Shown piece by piece: positions 1 to 13,366 of a stretch of 64,000 nucleotides of DNA; position 1 is the stretch's first letter; the number at the start of each line of letters is the position of its first letter. Source of the DNA: Deinococcus radiophilus (GTDB taxonomy: Bacteria > Deinococcota > Deinococci > Deinococcales > Deinococcaceae); NCBI RefSeq assembly GCF_020889625.1, contig NZ_CP086380.1, forward strand, positions 267,001 through 331,000. The letters are read 5' to 3'. The position numbers and the translations under genes were made by a program. The notes beneath the pieces are model-generated. The model had not been told where the DNA came from. It was given only the letters and a program-made list of their open reading frames with translations, and made no database searches.

Positions 1-2049
<2,049 letters not shown>

Positions 2050-2077
2050 GATCTAACCTCAGCCTCGTCTGAGTATG

Positions 2078-2111
2078 AAACCGCCCTTCCACTGTGGGGG
2101 CGGTTTTTTTT
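2078..2111 (+). terminator. Rho-independent terminator of fusA
   Basis: AAACCGCCC (2078-2086) pairs perfectly with GGGCGGTTT (2098-2106), with an 11-base loop, and runs into eight T residues. Confidence 0.93.
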
Positions 2112-2175
2112 CTGTGGCTGGAGGGATGTACCGACTTCTGTCATGTCTGGCACGCCTTCAGATGTTCTTGGCGCG

Positions 2176-2181
2176 TACACT
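2176..2181 (+). promoter_or_regulatory. -10 box TACACT, leaderless type
   Basis: TACACT ends 7 bases before the ATG at 2189, so the transcript should begin at or next to the start codon. This favours 2189 over the in-frame ATGs upstream, one of which lies inside the fusA terminator. Confidence 0.6.
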
Positions 2182-2188
2182 GGAGGCA

Positions 2189-2620
2189 ATGACCATGCCA
2201 GAGACCTCTCCCTCCCTCCAACCACAGCGTCCGGTTCCTGAACAGCTGAAGTGGCTCACCATTCCCTTATTGGTTGAGCTGATCAGCAATGCGATTGCAT
2301 TATTGCTTTTGCCCTTCACGCAGGAGCAATTGGTATCAAGGGTTCAAGCAACCCTGACCGAGATGGGCATGACCGATATTCAGCTGACGCCACAGCTGCT
2401 CCAAAGTACCCTCTGGACGACCTTCTTCATGCTGATGGCTTTGACCCTACTGCTGTATTACGTCCGTGAGGGAGTTAAGGCTGGTAAAGGTTGGGCCTGG
2501 GTCATGACCCTGCTGGTTGCAGTGTTCTCACTGTTCAATGTGCCCTTCGGGCCGATCATCAGTCTGGCGCTGTTTTACGGAGCTTTCCGACCAGAGGTGC
2601 GGGCGTACTTCGGGCGCTGA
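2189..2620 (+). CDS. Small multi-spanning membrane protein, unknown function
   Basis: About 143 residues. Hydrophobic segments appear near residues 20-40 (IPLLVELISNAIALLLLPF), 75-95 (TFFMLMALTLLLYY) and 105-135 (two closely spaced helices), so three or four membrane spans with an amphipathic stretch between the first and second. I do not recognise a family. The start was chosen from the leaderless -10 box; ATG 2195, two codons later, has GGAGG at a better Shine-Dalgarno distance and is an alternative. It is a single-gene unit between the fusA terminator and a hairpin shared with der. Confidence 0.7.
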   Translation: MTMPETSPSLQPQRPVPEQLKWLTIPLLVELISNAIALLLLPFTQEQLVSRVQATLTEMGMTDIQLTPQLLQSTLWTTFFMLMALTLLLYYVREGVKAGKGWAWVMTLLVAVFSLFNVPFGPIISLALFYGAFRPEVRAYFGR

Positions 2621-2632
2621 GATAGGCACTGA

Positions 2633-2668
2633 AAAGGCACGGCCTGGAATTCCAGCAGCCGTGCCTTT
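2633..2668. terminator. Bidirectional hairpin between convergent genes
   Basis: AAAGGCACGGC (2633-2643) pairs with GCCGTGCCTTT (2658-2668), with a further CTGGAATTCCAG palindrome in the loop. It lies between the ends of the 2189 gene and der. The T-tracts are short on both strands, so termination strength is uncertain. Confidence 0.7.
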
Positions 2669-2685
2669 GAAGTTGAGCTTCTGAA

Positions 2686-4017
<1,332 letters not shown>

Positions 4018-4308
4018 AGACGCTCCTTTCGGTGCCGAAGCGGCTGGGCGTCTAGAGCCAGCCGTTTCGCCGCTTGGGCCTGCCGGTCGCTCCTCGGGGG
4101 CACCGGCAGGTCAGAATCTTTGGTTGGTGCCTGGTCTGTTGGGACCAAGCCTCTTGTCATGCCCGGCCTGACTGGTTTCGTCTGCGACCTGGCCTGGGCA
4201 GTTTTCACTATAGACGGGAGACGGCAAAGGGCCGTGAGAGGTTGCTTGGGTATATTCCCCGAGCTTGTTGATGCCTCCTCAGCGCGTAGATGCGAGATAC
4301 TGAACGGC

Positions 4309-5070
4309 ATGTTGCCGCCGGACCATGCCGACGTGTTGCCGCCTGTGTCAGGGGGGCGTCCCCTACGGGTCGTTATTACGCTGACAGGGCGGGGCGGGCA
4401 AGAGGCGCTGCGATTGGCAAGGCAGGCGGGGTGGCACGCGTCACTGTGGCCGGGACTGACCTTTGAGCCGACGGGCGAGGGGGGTGACCGAGCATTACTG
4501 CGTCTAGGAGATATGGATTGGCTCCTGCTGACCAGTCCACAGGGGACGAGAAGTTTCCAGTCTAGGCTGGAGCGACTGGGCCTTGGTCCAGAGCATCTTG
4601 CTGGTGTACAGGTGGCCGCAGTGGGGGAGGGGACAGCGCTGGGATTGTCACAGTGGGGTCGCCGCGCCGACTTTGTGCCCAGCCGTGCCGATGCCCAGGC
4701 ATTGGCTGCCGAGTTGCCTGCCTTGCCTGGTCAAGTGGCACTGCATGTGACGGGAGAGGCCAGTTCAGATGTCTTAGAGCGTGGATTGCAGGAGCGCGGT
4801 GTCGTCTACCGCCGGTTGAACCTGTACCGTACGCGGCCCATATCCTATTCCCCCCAGGCCATTCATGACTTGCGGGCAGCAGATTGGATTCTGCTGGCTT
4901 CTGGGGTGGCGGCCCAGGGCGTGGCACAGCAAGTCGGAACCGGATTGCGCGTGGTGGCGATGGGAGAGCAGACCGCTCAGGCGGCGCGTCAGGCAGGATT
5001 CACTGAGGTGAGAGTGGCCGCACAGCCGACGCTGACCGCACTGCTGGCTGCTCTTCCAGCAATTGGATGA
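4309..5070 (+). CDS. hemD: Uroporphyrinogen-III synthase (HemD-like)
   Basis: Probable uroporphyrinogen-III synthase, which closes and inverts ring D of hydroxymethylbilane in tetrapyrrole synthesis. About 253 residues show the two-lobed Rossmann-like pattern of the family. DWLLLTSPQGTRSF matches the family's (V/I)(F/V)TSxNG motif, and DWILLASGVAAQGV occupies the equivalent position in the second lobe. The sequence diverges strongly, as is usual for HemD, so the call rests on pattern and on hemA lying just downstream. The ATG at 4309 is the best start because homology begins a few residues later; no good ribosome site is seen. The same frame stays open far upstream, but that part is antisense to der. 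Confidence 0.78.
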   Translation: MLPPDHADVLPPVSGGRPLRVVITLTGRGGQEALRLARQAGWHASLWPGLTFEPTGEGGDRALLRLGDMDWLLLTSPQGTRSFQSRLERLGLGPEHLAGVQVAAVGEGTALGLSQWGRRADFVPSRADAQALAAELPALPGQVALHVTGEASSDVLERGLQERGVVYRRLNLYRTRPISYSPQAIHDLRAADWILLASGVAAQGVAQQVGTGLRVVAMGEQTAQAARQAGFTEVRVAAQPTLTALLAALPAIG

Positions 5071-5280
5071 GCTGCAGTGCTGGGTGGCCGACAGAGAAAT
5101 CTCTGTCCAGATCGCTGTCTGACCGTTCGGTCTGGGACTCTCGCCCCAGTTGCTTGCGTTATGCTGGACCGCAGACGCGACCTGAGCCTTTCAGGCGCAC
5201 CCCATCTCCTTGCTCCGAAGACCTTCCCTGTTGGTCCCCTTCTCTGATCAAGTTCACCACCGTCTCTCTGGAGGAAATGA

Positions 5281-6378
5281 GTGCTCCTGTCCTGCCCCAC
5301 GGCCCAAACCTTGCTGCAAACTGCCGCCAGTCAACCTCGCCCGCTGGATTTCACCGTGGTGGGCCTCAATCATCACACGGCTCCGGTGTCGGTGCGGGAA
5401 CAGGCTGCGGTGCCTGTGCAGGGTGCCCAGGTGCTGTATGGCGTGCTGCGAGAATATGCGGATGAGGTTATGGTGGTCGCCACCTGCAACCGGACCGAGG
5501 TGTATCTGGCCGGAGTCAGTGGCCGGGCAGAGCAGGCCTTCAATCAGGCTTTCCGCGGCGAATTCTCAGAGCATCTGTATGTGCATGAGAGCCGCCGGGC
5601 GGTACAGCACCTTTACCGGGTGGTGGCGGGCCTAGACAGTCAGGTGGTGGGGGAAACCCAGATTCAGGGACAGGTCAAGCGGGCGCTGGCTGAAGCTGGT
5701 GAATACGGCACGACTGGGAAGACACTCAATAAGGTGGTGCAGGGCGCACTGGCTTCAGGCAAGCGGGTGCGCACCGAGACTGGTCTCAGTGACCGTGTGG
5801 TGAGTGTGTCCAGCGCTGCGGTGGAGCTGGCCCGCGAGGTCCTGGGCGACTTGACCGGCCTTACGGCCCTGATCTTGGGAGCAGGTGAGACGGCTGAGCT
5901 GACCATGACCCACCTCAAGGCCGCAGGGGTCAGTGATGTCCTGGTGGTGAACCGCACTGAGGAGCGGGCGCGTTCCCTGGCGGACCGACTGGGCGGGCGC
6001 ACTTGTCCCTATCAAGAGTTGCAGCGCGCCCTTCCGCAAGCGGATGTGGTCATTGCGTCGGCGGCGGCTCCGCACTGGGTCGTTCAGGGTTCAGACGCGG
6101 CTCAGGCCCTGGCACAGCGGAGCGGACGGCCTCTGTTTTTCTTTGATATCAGCCTGCCGCGCATTCTGGCCCCCGATATTGCTGAGGTTCCAGGAGCCTA
6201 CCTGTATAACCTGGATGATCTGAATGGCATCGTGCAGCGGAACTTGCGCCTGCGGCACTCTGCTCTGCCCCAGGCCGAGGCCATCATTCGCGAGGCTGCG
6301 GCAGACCTGATGCGCTGGCACCTGACGCGTGAGGCCCAGACCCGCCGTCAGGTTTCTGCCGCCATGCTGGCGGGCTGA
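5281..6378 (+). CDS. hemA: Glutamyl-tRNA reductase
   Basis: Reduces Glu-tRNA(Glu) to glutamate-1-semialdehyde, the first committed step of the C5 heme pathway. [14 protein letters not shown] (about residues 29-42), the catalytic Cys69 in TCNRTEVYL, and [17 protein letters not shown] are all present, followed by a NADPH-binding domain with GAGETAEL. The start is GTG, with TGGAGGAA ideally spaced upstream. At 365 residues the protein is about 50 shorter than the E. coli enzyme, and the loss falls in the C-terminal dimerisation helices. hemD lies 210 bases upstream, so the two probably share regulation. Confidence 0.95.
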   Translation: MLLSCPTAQTLLQTAASQPRPLDFTVVGLNHHTAPVSVREQAAVPVQGAQVLYGVLREYADEVMVVATCNRTEVYLAGVSGRAEQAFNQAFRGEFSEHLYVHESRRAVQHLYRVVAGLDSQVVGETQIQGQVKRALAEAGEYGTTGKTLNKVVQGALASGKRVRTETGLSDRVVSVSSAAVELAREVLGDLTGLTALILGAGETAELTMTHLKAAGVSDVLVVNRTEERARSLADRLGGRTCPYQELQRALPQADVVIASAAAPHWVVQGSDAAQALAQRSGRPLFFFDISLPRILAPDIAEVPGAYLYNLDDLNGIVQRNLRLRHSALPQAEAIIREAAADLMRWHLTREAQTRRQVSAAMLAG

Positions 6379-6476
6379 ATGGCTCTTTTCTGTTCTGTCG
6401 TGCTCAAGTGAAAAAGAGGAAAAAGGGCGGAAGTAGGAGTGTGGCTCTCCCGCTTTCGCAGTCTGGAGAACTGCTC

Positions 6477-6482
6477 TAGGCT
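6477..6482 (+). promoter_or_regulatory. -10 box TAGGCT of ygfZ, leaderless type
   Basis: TAGGCT ends 6 bases before the ATG at 6489. There is no Shine-Dalgarno in a usable position. Confidence 0.6.
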
Positions 6483-6488
6483 GGAGCC

Positions 6489-7400
6489 ATGACCGTTTAT
6501 TTCACGCCGCTGCCGTCGTCTTCTCTGCGGGTGACGGGGGCAGACCGCACCGACTTCTTGCAGGGGCAGATGACCAATGACATTCGCAGCTGTCCGGCGC
6601 CGGGCATGGTGCCCGCCTGCTTTCTGAATGTGCGTGGCCAGATTGAGCATTTTGCGCGGATCTATCGCCGGAAGGATGATCTCTATCTGCACCTTGATGC
6701 CGGAGAAGCTGCCCAATTGGCGGCCCGACTGCGTAAATACATCATTTTCGATCAGGTAGAAGTCCATGACCTGAGTGATCAGCTGGCCACACTGCATCTC
6801 TGGGGCGATGGGCCCGCTGACCTGCCCGGCTGGCCTGATCCGCAGGCGGTCCCGGCTGGCGGGGCCTGGGAAGTTCAATTGGATCATGCTCAGGTGTTGC
6901 TGGGTGCGGTCAACCGCACTGGGGTCATGGGGCTGGACTTGCATTACCTGACGGCACAGCAAGAAGAGGTGCTGGCGTGGTTGGCAGAGCATTTGGCTCC
7001 CCAGGCACTCCCCTGGGAGGAGTTGCAGGCGCAGCGCATCCAGGCTGGCCTGCCTGAGCCTGCGCTGGACGCTTTTGCAGGTCTATTGCTCCAAGAAGTC
7101 GGCCTGGATCTGGATGGTCCCCTGCCCGCGATCAGCTACCGTAAGGGCTGCTATGTCGGCCAGGAGATTATGGCCCGGCTGGAGGCGCGTGGAAAGCCTC
7201 GCTACGGCTTGGCCCAGTTGCAAGTGGCCGCAGGAACACTGGCAGGCAGTGAGGTGCTGGCCGGAAGCAAAGTGGTTGGGCAGACTGGGCTGGCAGCCGG
7301 TGGCTTGGCCCTGGCCCGGCTGCGTTTGGATCTGCCAGCTGATGCACCGCTAGAGGTGGCTGGGCAGTCAGTCCAGCGGGTGCAGGGAGTTCAGCCTTGA
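6489..7400 (+). CDS. ygfZ: YgfZ/GcvT-like tetrahydrofolate-dependent iron-sulfur cluster protein
   Basis: Member of the YgfZ family, folate-binding relatives of GcvT that help build or repair certain 4Fe-4S enzymes. The N-terminus ([10 protein letters not shown]) and the diagnostic C-terminal motif KGCYVGQEI near residues 219-227, which carries the conserved reactive Cys, are both clear. 303 residues is normal. It overlaps the next gene by four bases (TTGA), which implies translational coupling to a membrane protein. Confidence 0.88.
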   Translation: MTVYFTPLPSSSLRVTGADRTDFLQGQMTNDIRSCPAPGMVPACFLNVRGQIEHFARIYRRKDDLYLHLDAGEAAQLAARLRKYIIFDQVEVHDLSDQLATLHLWGDGPADLPGWPDPQAVPAGGAWEVQLDHAQVLLGAVNRTGVMGLDLHYLTAQQEEVLAWLAEHLAPQALPWEELQAQRIQAGLPEPALDAFAGLLLQEVGLDLDGPLPAISYRKGCYVGQEIMARLEARGKPRYGLAQLQVAAGTLAGSEVLAGSKVVGQTGLAAGGLALARLRLDLPADAPLEVAGQSVQRVQGVQP

Positions 7401-7942
7401 CCCAGCCGCCCAGCGGCCCTGTCATGCTTCCCTGGTTAAAGCCACTTCTTGAGGCCATGCAGAGCGCACAGCCCCAGGTCCAGCTCCGGGGGATGCGCCA
7501 GGGGTATAACTTGGCCTTTGGATTGACGGCAACTCTAGGCCTGTTGCTGGGCCTGCTGGGCTGGTGGTTGGGTCCGGTGCAGTTCAGTGGTGAGTTGGGG
7601 CTGTGGTTGCTGCTCCTGGCTGCAGTGCTGGCGGGTCTGGTGATCTGGCTGACCGGCCGTACTTTGCGCAGTCAACTCAATCAGTCCAGGACTCCCCATG
7701 AGCAACGCACAGCTCTCCTCGGTGCTGGCCTGGGGCTGGCGACTGCTCCGGCCATCCCCTGGCTTCTGGGGTGCGCTGTTGTCAGTCATCTGCCGCTGGC
7801 CCTCAGCTTTGCAGCAAGCGCAGGGGTGTTCTACGGGTTGGGTTGGTGGCTGTTGGGCCGTTGGCAAGCGGCAGCATCTGACAAAATCCTTGAAGTGCTT
7901 CAGTCCGGTTCATCTCCTGAAGCAGGAGAACAAAACGACTGA
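7397..7942 (+). CDS. Four-span membrane protein coupled to ygfZ, unknown function
   Basis: 181 residues if translation begins at the TTG that overlaps the ygfZ stop; an ATG nine codons later (7424) is an alternative. Four hydrophobic segments are visible: about residues 40-62, 70-90, 110-130 and 132-152. A short polar tail follows. I do not recognise a family. The tight overlap with ygfZ is the only functional hint. Confidence 0.7.
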   Translation: MTQPPSGPVMLPWLKPLLEAMQSAQPQVQLRGMRQGYNLAFGLTATLGLLLGLLGWWLGPVQFSGELGLWLLLLAAVLAGLVIWLTGRTLRSQLNQSRTPHEQRTALLGAGLGLATAPAIPWLLGCAVVSHLPLALSFAASAGVFYGLGWWLLGRWQAAASDKILEVLQSGSSPEAGEQND

Positions 7943-8019
7943 TGGCCTGAAGAGAAGTCTAGAGTGATGAAGATAAGTTTCTCCGGTGCTGATAATAACC
8001 AACCAGATAGCCGGACAAG

Positions 8020-8042
8020 AAAAAGCCCCCAGCAGTGGGGGC
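8020..8042 (-). terminator. Terminator of the oligopeptide permease genes
   Basis: On the minus strand GCCCCCA pairs with TGGGGGC across a four-base loop and runs into TTTTT. It lies just past the end of the 8077-9096 gene. Confidence 0.88.
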
Positions 8043-8076
8043 CTGTTGCTTTGACTGACAGATGCCAGCGGTATGG

Positions 8077-9096
8077 TTAGCGGGTGCGCGGGTCGAAAGC
8101 GTCGCGCAGCGCGTCACCAAATAGGTTGAAGGCCAAGCTGAAGATCACGATGAAAGCAGCAGGGTACATCAGCACGTACCAGAACTCAGGCTTGAGCCAG
8201 GGGCGGGAGAAGTTGATCATCTGGCCCCACTCGGTGTAGCCCGTTGGATAGCCCAAGCCCAGGAAGGACAGCGCGGCAATGCCCAGGGGCACGGTAGCCA
8301 GGTCCATTACGGCCAGGGTCAGCAGGGTGGCCAGGCTGTTCGGAACCACGTGTTTGAAGATCAACCGGGCGTCACTGCCGCCCAGAGCGCGGGCAGCGTC
8401 TACAAATTCCAGGCGACGGGTCTTGAGCACGTCGGCACGCACATAGGTGGAATAGCCTGCCCAGCCCAGCAGCGTATACGCGAGGATAATCGGGATGGTC
8501 GGATCACCACCAGGATTGTTGGCCCGCAAAATGGTGAGAATCACGATGGTAAAGATCAGACCCGGCATGGCGAAAATGACGTCAATCAGCCGCTGAATCA
8601 CGTTGTCCACCCAACCGCCAAAGAAGCCGGAAATGGCTCCGATGATGATGCCGAGAATCACGTTGATGCCCACAATGATAAACGCCAACTTGAACACCAG
8701 GCGGGTGCCCCAGATCATGCCGTGAAAGATGTTGTAGCCGCCGACAGTTCCGAACGGTGCCTCAGCCGTGGGCGGCGTAGGAGCCTGCGCGAAACTGATG
8801 CGCTGCGTTTGATAGCAGGTCCGTGGTGGCGCGAACATGGCTTTCCACATGACCGGGCTGGCTGGGTTATAGATCTGGCTTTCCTCGGTCATGCCCAGGT
8901 CGCGGGCGCAGTTGAACTTGGGTGGCGCAATCATGGGAGCGAACAGGCCGATCAGACCGAACAGCAGTGTAATGATCAGACCGACCACCGCCAGCTTGTT
9001 GCGGCGCAGCTTGCGCATGGGTTTGCCCTGCCAGAATTCCTGAAAGCGGGACTTTTTCTTGGGAACGATTACATCATGGGGTGTAGCAGTGGTCAT
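8077..9096 (-). CDS. Oligopeptide/dipeptide ABC transporter permease (DppC/OppC family)
   Basis: Inner-membrane permease subunit for import of peptides or related solutes. It has an N-terminal polar segment, a first membrane span ([20 protein letters not shown]), a long periplasmic insert of about 90 residues, and then the transporter core. The EAA loop that docks to the ATPase reads [24 protein letters not shown]. The ending [12 protein letters not shown] is typical of the family. It overlaps the upstream permease by one base (TGATG). No ATPase or binding-protein gene adjoins it, so the rest of the transporter must lie elsewhere. The substrate cannot be assigned. Confidence 0.92.
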   Translation of the reverse strand: MTTATPHDVIVPKKKSRFQEFWQGKPMRKLRRNKLAVVGLIITLLFGLIGLFAPMIAPPKFNCARDLGMTEESQIYNPASPVMWKAMFAPPRTCYQTQRISFAQAPTPPTAEAPFGTVGGYNIFHGMIWGTRLVFKLAFIIVGINVILGIIIGAISGFFGGWVDNVIQRLIDVIFAMPGLIFTIVILTILRANNPGGDPTIPIILAYTLLGWAGYSTYVRADVLKTRRLEFVDAARALGGSDARLIFKHVVPNSLATLLTLAVMDLATVPLGIAALSFLGLGYPTGYTEWGQMINFSRPWLKPEFWYVLMYPAAFIVIFSLAFNLFGDALRDAFDPRTR

Positions 9097-10136
9097 CAGT
9101 CATACCTCACGCGGGGGTCAACGACAGCAAAGCCGATATCGATCAGGGTACGCAGGACCACCACTACCAGTGCCACAAACAGCGAGTAGCCCAGTACGGC
9201 AGGAATGTCCATCTGTGAGGCTGAGGTCAGCAACCAAGAACCAATGCCTGGATAGGCGAAGATGGATTCAGTGATCAGTGAACCGGTCAGCAGACCAATC
9301 AGGATAAAGCCGCCGGAGTTGATGATCGGAATCAGGGCGTTCCGGCGAGCGTGCTTGTTGTTTACCACTCGCTCGGAAAGACCTTTGGCACGGGCGGTCC
9401 GTACAAAATCACTGGTGAGGGTTTCAAGCATGCTGTTCCGCATCAGCTTGACAATGCTGGCTGTAATCACCAACGAGAGGGTAATGACTGGGAGCACCAA
9501 GTGTGCCAGAACATCGCGGGCAATGCCCCACTGACCGTTCAGCATGGCGTCAATGCTCAGCATGCCGGTATAAGACTGGAACTCGCCGGCTGCACGCAGC
9601 TGGTCTAGCAGGAGGCGGTTTTCGACCACCAGCTGACCAGGACCAGGGGCCCAGCCCAGATAGCCGTAGAACACGGCCAGCAGAACAATACCCAGCACGA
9701 AGGCAGGGACCGAGAAGGCCAGCACGGCCAGCACCCGGATGATCTGATCAATCAGACCGTCTTTTCTCAGGGCCGAAAGCGTACCCAGCCAGACCCCCAG
9801 CACAATGATAGGAATAAAGGCATAGAGGGTCAGCTCAACAGTGTTGGGCAGACGGTTCATAATGGCTTCTACTACCGGTTCACCGACGGCCTTGGAAAAG
9901 CCCAGATCGCCTTTGAGGGCACTTTCAAGCCAGTTCCAGTACTGCACGAAAAAAGGTTGATCCAGACCGCGTTCACGGATGATCTCATCAATGCGCCGGG
10001 CCATCTGCTCGTTACGTACATAAAACGATGCGCGCTGTTGCGGGGTGAGCAACATGGTCAGCCCCAGCACCAGCATGGAAAGCACCAGCATGATCAGCGG
10101 GATCTGGAGCAGACGCTTGACAATCAGGTTGAACAT
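9096..10136 (-). CDS. Oligopeptide/dipeptide ABC transporter permease (DppB/OppB family)
   Basis: Partner permease of the next gene in the same operon. The N-terminus [20 protein letters not shown] is typical of DppB, and the EAA-type loop [23 protein letters not shown] (in two parts) and C-terminal [10 protein letters not shown] are present. The start at 10136 is chosen because TAGGAG lies six bases upstream on the minus strand; the frame extends about 19 codons further but without a ribosome site. About 346 residues with six membrane spans and a periplasmic insert. The usual order is binding protein, DppB, DppC, but here the binding-protein gene is absent. Confidence 0.92.
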   Translation of the reverse strand: MFNLIVKRLLQIPLIMLVLSMLVLGLTMLLTPQQRASFYVRNEQMARRIDEIIRERGLDQPFFVQYWNWLESALKGDLGFSKAVGEPVVEAIMNRLPNTVELTLYAFIPIIVLGVWLGTLSALRKDGLIDQIIRVLAVLAFSVPAFVLGIVLLAVFYGYLGWAPGPGQLVVENRLLLDQLRAAGEFQSYTGMLSIDAMLNGQWGIARDVLAHLVLPVITLSLVITASIVKLMRNSMLETLTSDFVRTARAKGLSERVVNNKHARRNALIPIINSGGFILIGLLTGSLITESIFAYPGIGSWLLTSASQMDIPAVLGYSLFVALVVVVLRTLIDIGFAVVDPRVRYD

Positions 10137-10733
10137 TTCAGCTCCTAGAGGGGGGGGAGGGCTGAAGCTATTTTCAGCCGGGAGGAGAGACAAGCCGCAG
10201 AGGCGGACACTGTCGGCGGAAGAAAAGAGAAGACCAGGCTTCCCCTTGGGGTCCCATGAGAGAACACCCTATTCAGTGAAGTACTGAGTTGGTTGGGCTT
10301 TAGCATACTCTACCCAACAAGCTGTATTTCCCCACAAAAGTGTGCCTGATATGGAAGCCGTACTCTGGGGGAACTTCAAGGGAGAGACCGGGTCCAGGGC
10401 AAGCTTTATGCCACGTAAGGAATCCGATAGTAGAGAAGGCCGAAGCTGAGAAAATCACTGACCTGGCCACAATACAACAATATGAAAACTGGGTAAATAT
10501 GCAGTCCAGTTATTGAGGTGGTTGCCTGCGTTCCTCAGTGGTGGTCCACCATTCTTTAGAGCGCTGAACGTGACATAGTCTTCAAAAGAGTTGAGCACTA
10601 GGGACGGCTGGCCCGTCTGCTGGCAACTGTGAGCAGCGTAATTATTCCTGCGGCATCTGGAGTTGGCAAGCTGCCCCGGTCAGTACAGCCCCGGACAAGA
10701 GCAGCTGCCAGATAACGATAAGATGACAGCTGT
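10137..10733. other. Intergenic region, 5' region of the permease operon and of the Asp23-like gene
   Basis: No gene was seen in these roughly 600 bases. Near the permease start there is a run of G and a hairpin, GGCTGAA (10160-10166) with TTCAGCC (10173-10179), which would lie in the 5' leader of the minus-strand operon. TATGCT on the minus strand near 10303-10308 could be its -10 box, and it sits inside the inverted repeat TTGGGC...ACCCAAC. The middle (10320-10600) is less GC-rich than its surroundings, and I see no open frame or recognisable RNA there. Confidence 0.5.
10719..10724 (+). promoter_or_regulatory. -10 box TAAGAT of the Asp23-nusB-folD operon
   Basis: TAAGAT ends 9 bases before the ATG at 10734, leaving almost no 5' leader. 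Confidence 0.5.
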
Positions 10734-11090
10734 ATGGAACTGAACATCGGCAAGAACGTGATGCGGGACATCGTGACCGCTGCGGTGGAGGACATTGAAG
10801 GTGTCCACATCGCGCCTGCCCCTAGTCCGGTGGGCGAGGTCCTCAAGGAATCCGAGTCTGCCCGGCTGCCCCAGGCCCTCCGTCTTACGGAGACGAGTCA
10901 GGGGCTGAGTGTAGAACTGGGACTGAACGTGGATTACGGCCGGAACCTGCTGGACCTGGCCGGACGTACCCAGGCTTCGGTGGCCGAAAATCTGGCCCTG
11001 ATGTGTGGCTGCGAGGTTCAGGCTGTAAATGTGGCTGTGCTGGGCGTCTCGCTGCCCGCCGCCTCTGGCCCCAGCGGAGCAGGCTCTTGA
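10734..11090 (+). CDS. Asp23/Gls24 family protein (YqhY-like)
   Basis: 118 residues of the Asp23/Gls24 (DUF322) fold: an N-terminal helix with [20 protein letters not shown], a central beta region ([15 protein letters not shown]), and a C-terminal helix ending in a strand ([23 protein letters not shown]). In Bacillus the homologue YqhY sits directly upstream of nusB and folD, exactly as here, and has been linked to control of fatty acid synthesis. No membrane segment is visible, so it is probably cytoplasmic. Its stop overlaps the next start (TTGA). Confidence 0.85.
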   Translation: MELNIGKNVMRDIVTAAVEDIEGVHIAPAPSPVGEVLKESESARLPQALRLTETSQGLSVELGLNVDYGRNLLDLAGRTQASVAENLALMCGCEVQAVNVAVLGVSLPAASGPSGAGS

Positions 11091-11617
11091 CCCGCCGCCG
11101 TGACCGTGCCGCCGTGCCGAGCAGCAGCCGCCGAGCCGCCCGCGAGTTTGCTTTCCGTGCACTGTTCGAGTCCGAGCGCGGCGAGCTGCCGCTGGAGCAG
11201 GTGTTTATGCGAACGGCGGCGCAGATGCATGAGGGCGACGACACCCTGACCCCACTGACTCCCGATGGTATCGCCTTTGCCCGTTCACTGGCCGAAGGGC
11301 TGGATATGCACTGGGACGAGGTGCAAAGCGTCCTGCACCGGACCATTCGCGGCTGGAGCTTTGAGCAGATGGCGCAGACGGACCTGAACATCCTGCGCCT
11401 GGCCACCTTCGAGATGATGTTCACCGAGGAGCCGCATCCGCCCGTCATCGAGAGTGCGGTGCGGATCGCCCGCAAGTTCGGTGGTGAGGATTCGGGGCGC
11501 TTTGTGAACGGCGTGCTGGGTACGCTCAGCCGCACTCTGGCCGATGACGCCCGCGCAGCCGATGCTCAGGGGCCGCAGGCAACCATTGATAGGCCTGTCA
11601 GCGAGGAACCTGAATGA
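11087..11617 (+). CDS. nusB: Transcription antitermination factor NusB
   Basis: Binds boxA RNA together with S10 (NusE) during rRNA antitermination. The helical NusB core begins at [14 protein letters not shown] and continues through [14 protein letters not shown] and [24 protein letters not shown], all family hallmarks. The start is placed at TTG 11087, which overlaps the preceding stop and has GGAGCAGG upstream; GTG 11114 is a shorter alternative without a ribosome site. About 176 residues. The last 20 or so residues are a divergent tail. It overlaps folD by four bases (ATGA). Confidence 0.93.
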   Translation: MTRRRDRAAVPSSSRRAAREFAFRALFESERGELPLEQVFMRTAAQMHEGDDTLTPLTPDGIAFARSLAEGLDMHWDEVQSVLHRTIRGWSFEQMAQTDLNILRLATFEMMFTEEPHPPVIESAVRIARKFGGEDSGRFVNGVLGTLSRTLADDARAADAQGPQATIDRPVSEEPE

Positions 11618-12468
11618 CTGCCGCCAACCTGGCCGGAAAACCTGTGGCGGAGGCGCTGCTGGCCGAGGTGGCGCAGCGTGCTCAAGCTCTGCCGCACCCG
11701 CCTCGGCTGGCTCTGATCCGATTGGGCGAAGACCCCGCCAGCGTCAGCTATGTCCGTTCCAAGGACAAGAAGGCGGGTGAAGTAGGGATACAGAGCGAAG
11801 TCCACGCCCTGCCTGAAGACACGACCCAAGAAGAGTTGCTGTCGCTCATTGCACGCCTGAACGCCGAGGGGAGCGTACACGGCATCCTGGTGCAGCTGCC
11901 GCTGCCGGCGCACATCGATGAAGCTCCGGTGCTGCTGGCGGTGGACCCGGCCAAGGACGTGGACGGGTTCCACCCCTACAACGTGGCGCAGATGTGGGCT
12001 GGACACGCCCAACTGAACCCCTGCACGCCACGCGGCATCCTGGAAATCCTGGACTTTTATGGCGTGGATGTGGCGGGCAAACGTGCCGTGGTCGTGGGCC
12101 GCAGCGAAATCGTGGGCCGGCCGATGGCCGCCATGCTGCTGGGCCGTGACGCCACCGTGACCATCGCCCACAGCCGTACCGCCGACCTGGGTGCCGTCAC
12201 CCGCGAGGCCGACATCCTGGTGGTGGCGGTGGGCCGCCCGCAGTTCATCACACCTGAGATGGTGAAGCCGGGGGCCACCGTGATCGATGTGGGTATCAAC
12301 CGCATTGACGTAGGCGGCAAGGGCAAGATCGTGGGCGACGTTCACCCAGATGTGGCCGAGGTCGCGGGTGGCCTGACCCCGGTGCCCGGCGGCGTGGGCC
12401 TGCTGACCGTGGCGCAGCTGATGGCGAATACGGTGACGGCGGCGGAGTTGCAAGCAGCCGAACGCTGA
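11614..12468 (+). CDS. folD: Bifunctional methylenetetrahydrofolate dehydrogenase/cyclohydrolase
   Basis: Interconverts 5,10-methylene-, methenyl- and 10-formyl-tetrahydrofolate using NADP, supplying one-carbon units for purines and formyl-Met-tRNA. It shows the catalytic lysine in [15 protein letters not shown], the motif VDGFHPYNV near residues 111-119, and the nucleotide-binding [17 protein letters not shown]. The ending [20 protein letters not shown] is diagnostic. 284 residues is normal. It is the last gene of the overlapping asp23-nusB-folD set. Confidence 0.97.
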   Translation: MTAANLAGKPVAEALLAEVAQRAQALPHPPRLALIRLGEDPASVSYVRSKDKKAGEVGIQSEVHALPEDTTQEELLSLIARLNAEGSVHGILVQLPLPAHIDEAPVLLAVDPAKDVDGFHPYNVAQMWAGHAQLNPCTPRGILEILDFYGVDVAGKRAVVVGRSEIVGRPMAAMLLGRDATVTIAHSRTADLGAVTREADILVVAVGRPQFITPEMVKPGATVIDVGINRIDVGGKGKIVGDVHPDVAEVAGGLTPVPGGVGLLTVAQLMANTVTAAELQAAER

Positions 12469-12523
12469 AACTCGCCGTTTCGGTCCAGGCCCCGGCTGCC
12501 CGCTGGGGCTTTCGCCTGGCGCG

Positions 12524-12529
12524 TAAGCT
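12524..12529 (+). promoter_or_regulatory. -10 box TAAGCT, leaderless type
   Basis: TAAGCT ends 5 bases before the ATG at 12535 of the small ORF. Confidence 0.5.
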
Positions 12530-12534
12530 GGGGC

Positions 12535-12711
12535 ATGGGAAGACGTGAACGCTTCGCGCAGTACCAGTGGGCTGCGTGGCCGGACGAGTCGCTCCTGGCC
12601 GAGCTGGGCAAGTTGCAGGGGATGGTGTTTGTACGCCGCGTGGAGCAGAATTTATTGGCCGAGCCTGCCTTGGTCGTGGAGATCGCCGACGAATATTTTC
12701 AGACGGCGTAG
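12535..12711 (+). CDS. 58-codon ORF ending in TAG, probably the 5' part of the next ORF
   Basis: Starts MGRRERFAQYQWAAWPDE and ends EIADEYFQTA, then TAG at 12709-12711. The following ORF begins with GTG at 12712 in the same frame, immediately after this stop. The two together make one uninterrupted frame of about 269 codons apart from that single TAG. This may be one gene with a nonsense mutation, or two stop-start genes. A leaderless -10 box lies directly upstream, while GTG 12712 has no ribosome site of its own. No family recognised. Confidence 0.55.
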   Translation: MGRRERFAQYQWAAWPDESLLAELGKLQGMVFVRRVEQNLLAEPALVVEIADEYFQTA

Positions 12712-13344
12712 GTGGCCGAAGACGGAACTTGGCCGCATCCAGCCAAACATAACCGCGTGCTGAGGCTGAGCTGGGAGAACTGGTTAGAGGAGCATAACGG
12801 CGGTCTGAGTAAAGGCGGCTACACCATCTCGCACACTAATCAGATTTTCGCTGTAGAGACGTACCTTGAGGAATATTCTGGGCCTTACGGCGACGCCTAC
12901 AGTTGGCTGCCTGACACGCCTCACCGCTTTCTACATGAACTGGTGAATGACCCTAATCCCTGGATCACAGAGCTGCTGGAAGACAACCCCCGCTTTGGTG
13001 TTTTTCCGACCTCCAGTGTCGGTGGGCCTGTACAGGTGCACCCCGACACCTGGGAACAGAACAAAAGGCACTGGGAACCGCCGACGGGCCGCTATCATGC
13101 ACCCCAGTGGCAGGGCAGCCTGTCGGACGCAGCCTTTTTCTGGAGTGGTGCAGAGGAACCCACGCCTGAGGAGTGGGCCGAAGCGCAGCGGCAAATCGAA
13201 GAGAACAAGCGTCAGCAGGCCGAACTGGAACGCTCCCGCCCGCGCTACCGTCACCTGTTCATCGCCTCCGAATCGGTGATGGTGGAGATTCTCTGCGAGG
13301 GTCTGCCGCGCTGGGAATGGGTGGAGGTATCCCAGGACGCCTGA
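12712..13344 (+). CDS. Hypothetical protein, likely 3' part of a TAG-interrupted gene
   Basis: About 210 residues from GTG 12712. Soluble, rich in Trp, Pro and acidic residues, with a Gln/Glu-rich helix near residues 150-165 ([21 protein letters not shown]). No signal peptide, membrane span or familiar motif is visible. The absence of an independent promoter or ribosome site, and the in-frame continuity with the ORF before it, suggest that it depends on upstream translation or is the remnant of a longer gene. ispG starts 22 bases after it. Confidence 0.55.
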   Translation: MAEDGTWPHPAKHNRVLRLSWENWLEEHNGGLSKGGYTISHTNQIFAVETYLEEYSGPYGDAYSWLPDTPHRFLHELVNDPNPWITELLEDNPRFGVFPTSSVGGPVQVHPDTWEQNKRHWEPPTGRYHAPQWQGSLSDAAFFWSGAEEPTPEEWAEAQRQIEENKRQQAELERSRPRYRHLFIASESVMVEILCEGLPRWEWVEVSQDA

Positions 13345-13354
13345 GCGCACGCCG

Positions 13355-13360
13355 TACACT
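13355..13360 (+). promoter_or_regulatory. -10 box TACACT of ispG, leaderless type
   Basis: TACACT ends 6 bases before the ATG at 13367. Confidence 0.6.
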
Positions 13361-13366
13361 GGGCGC

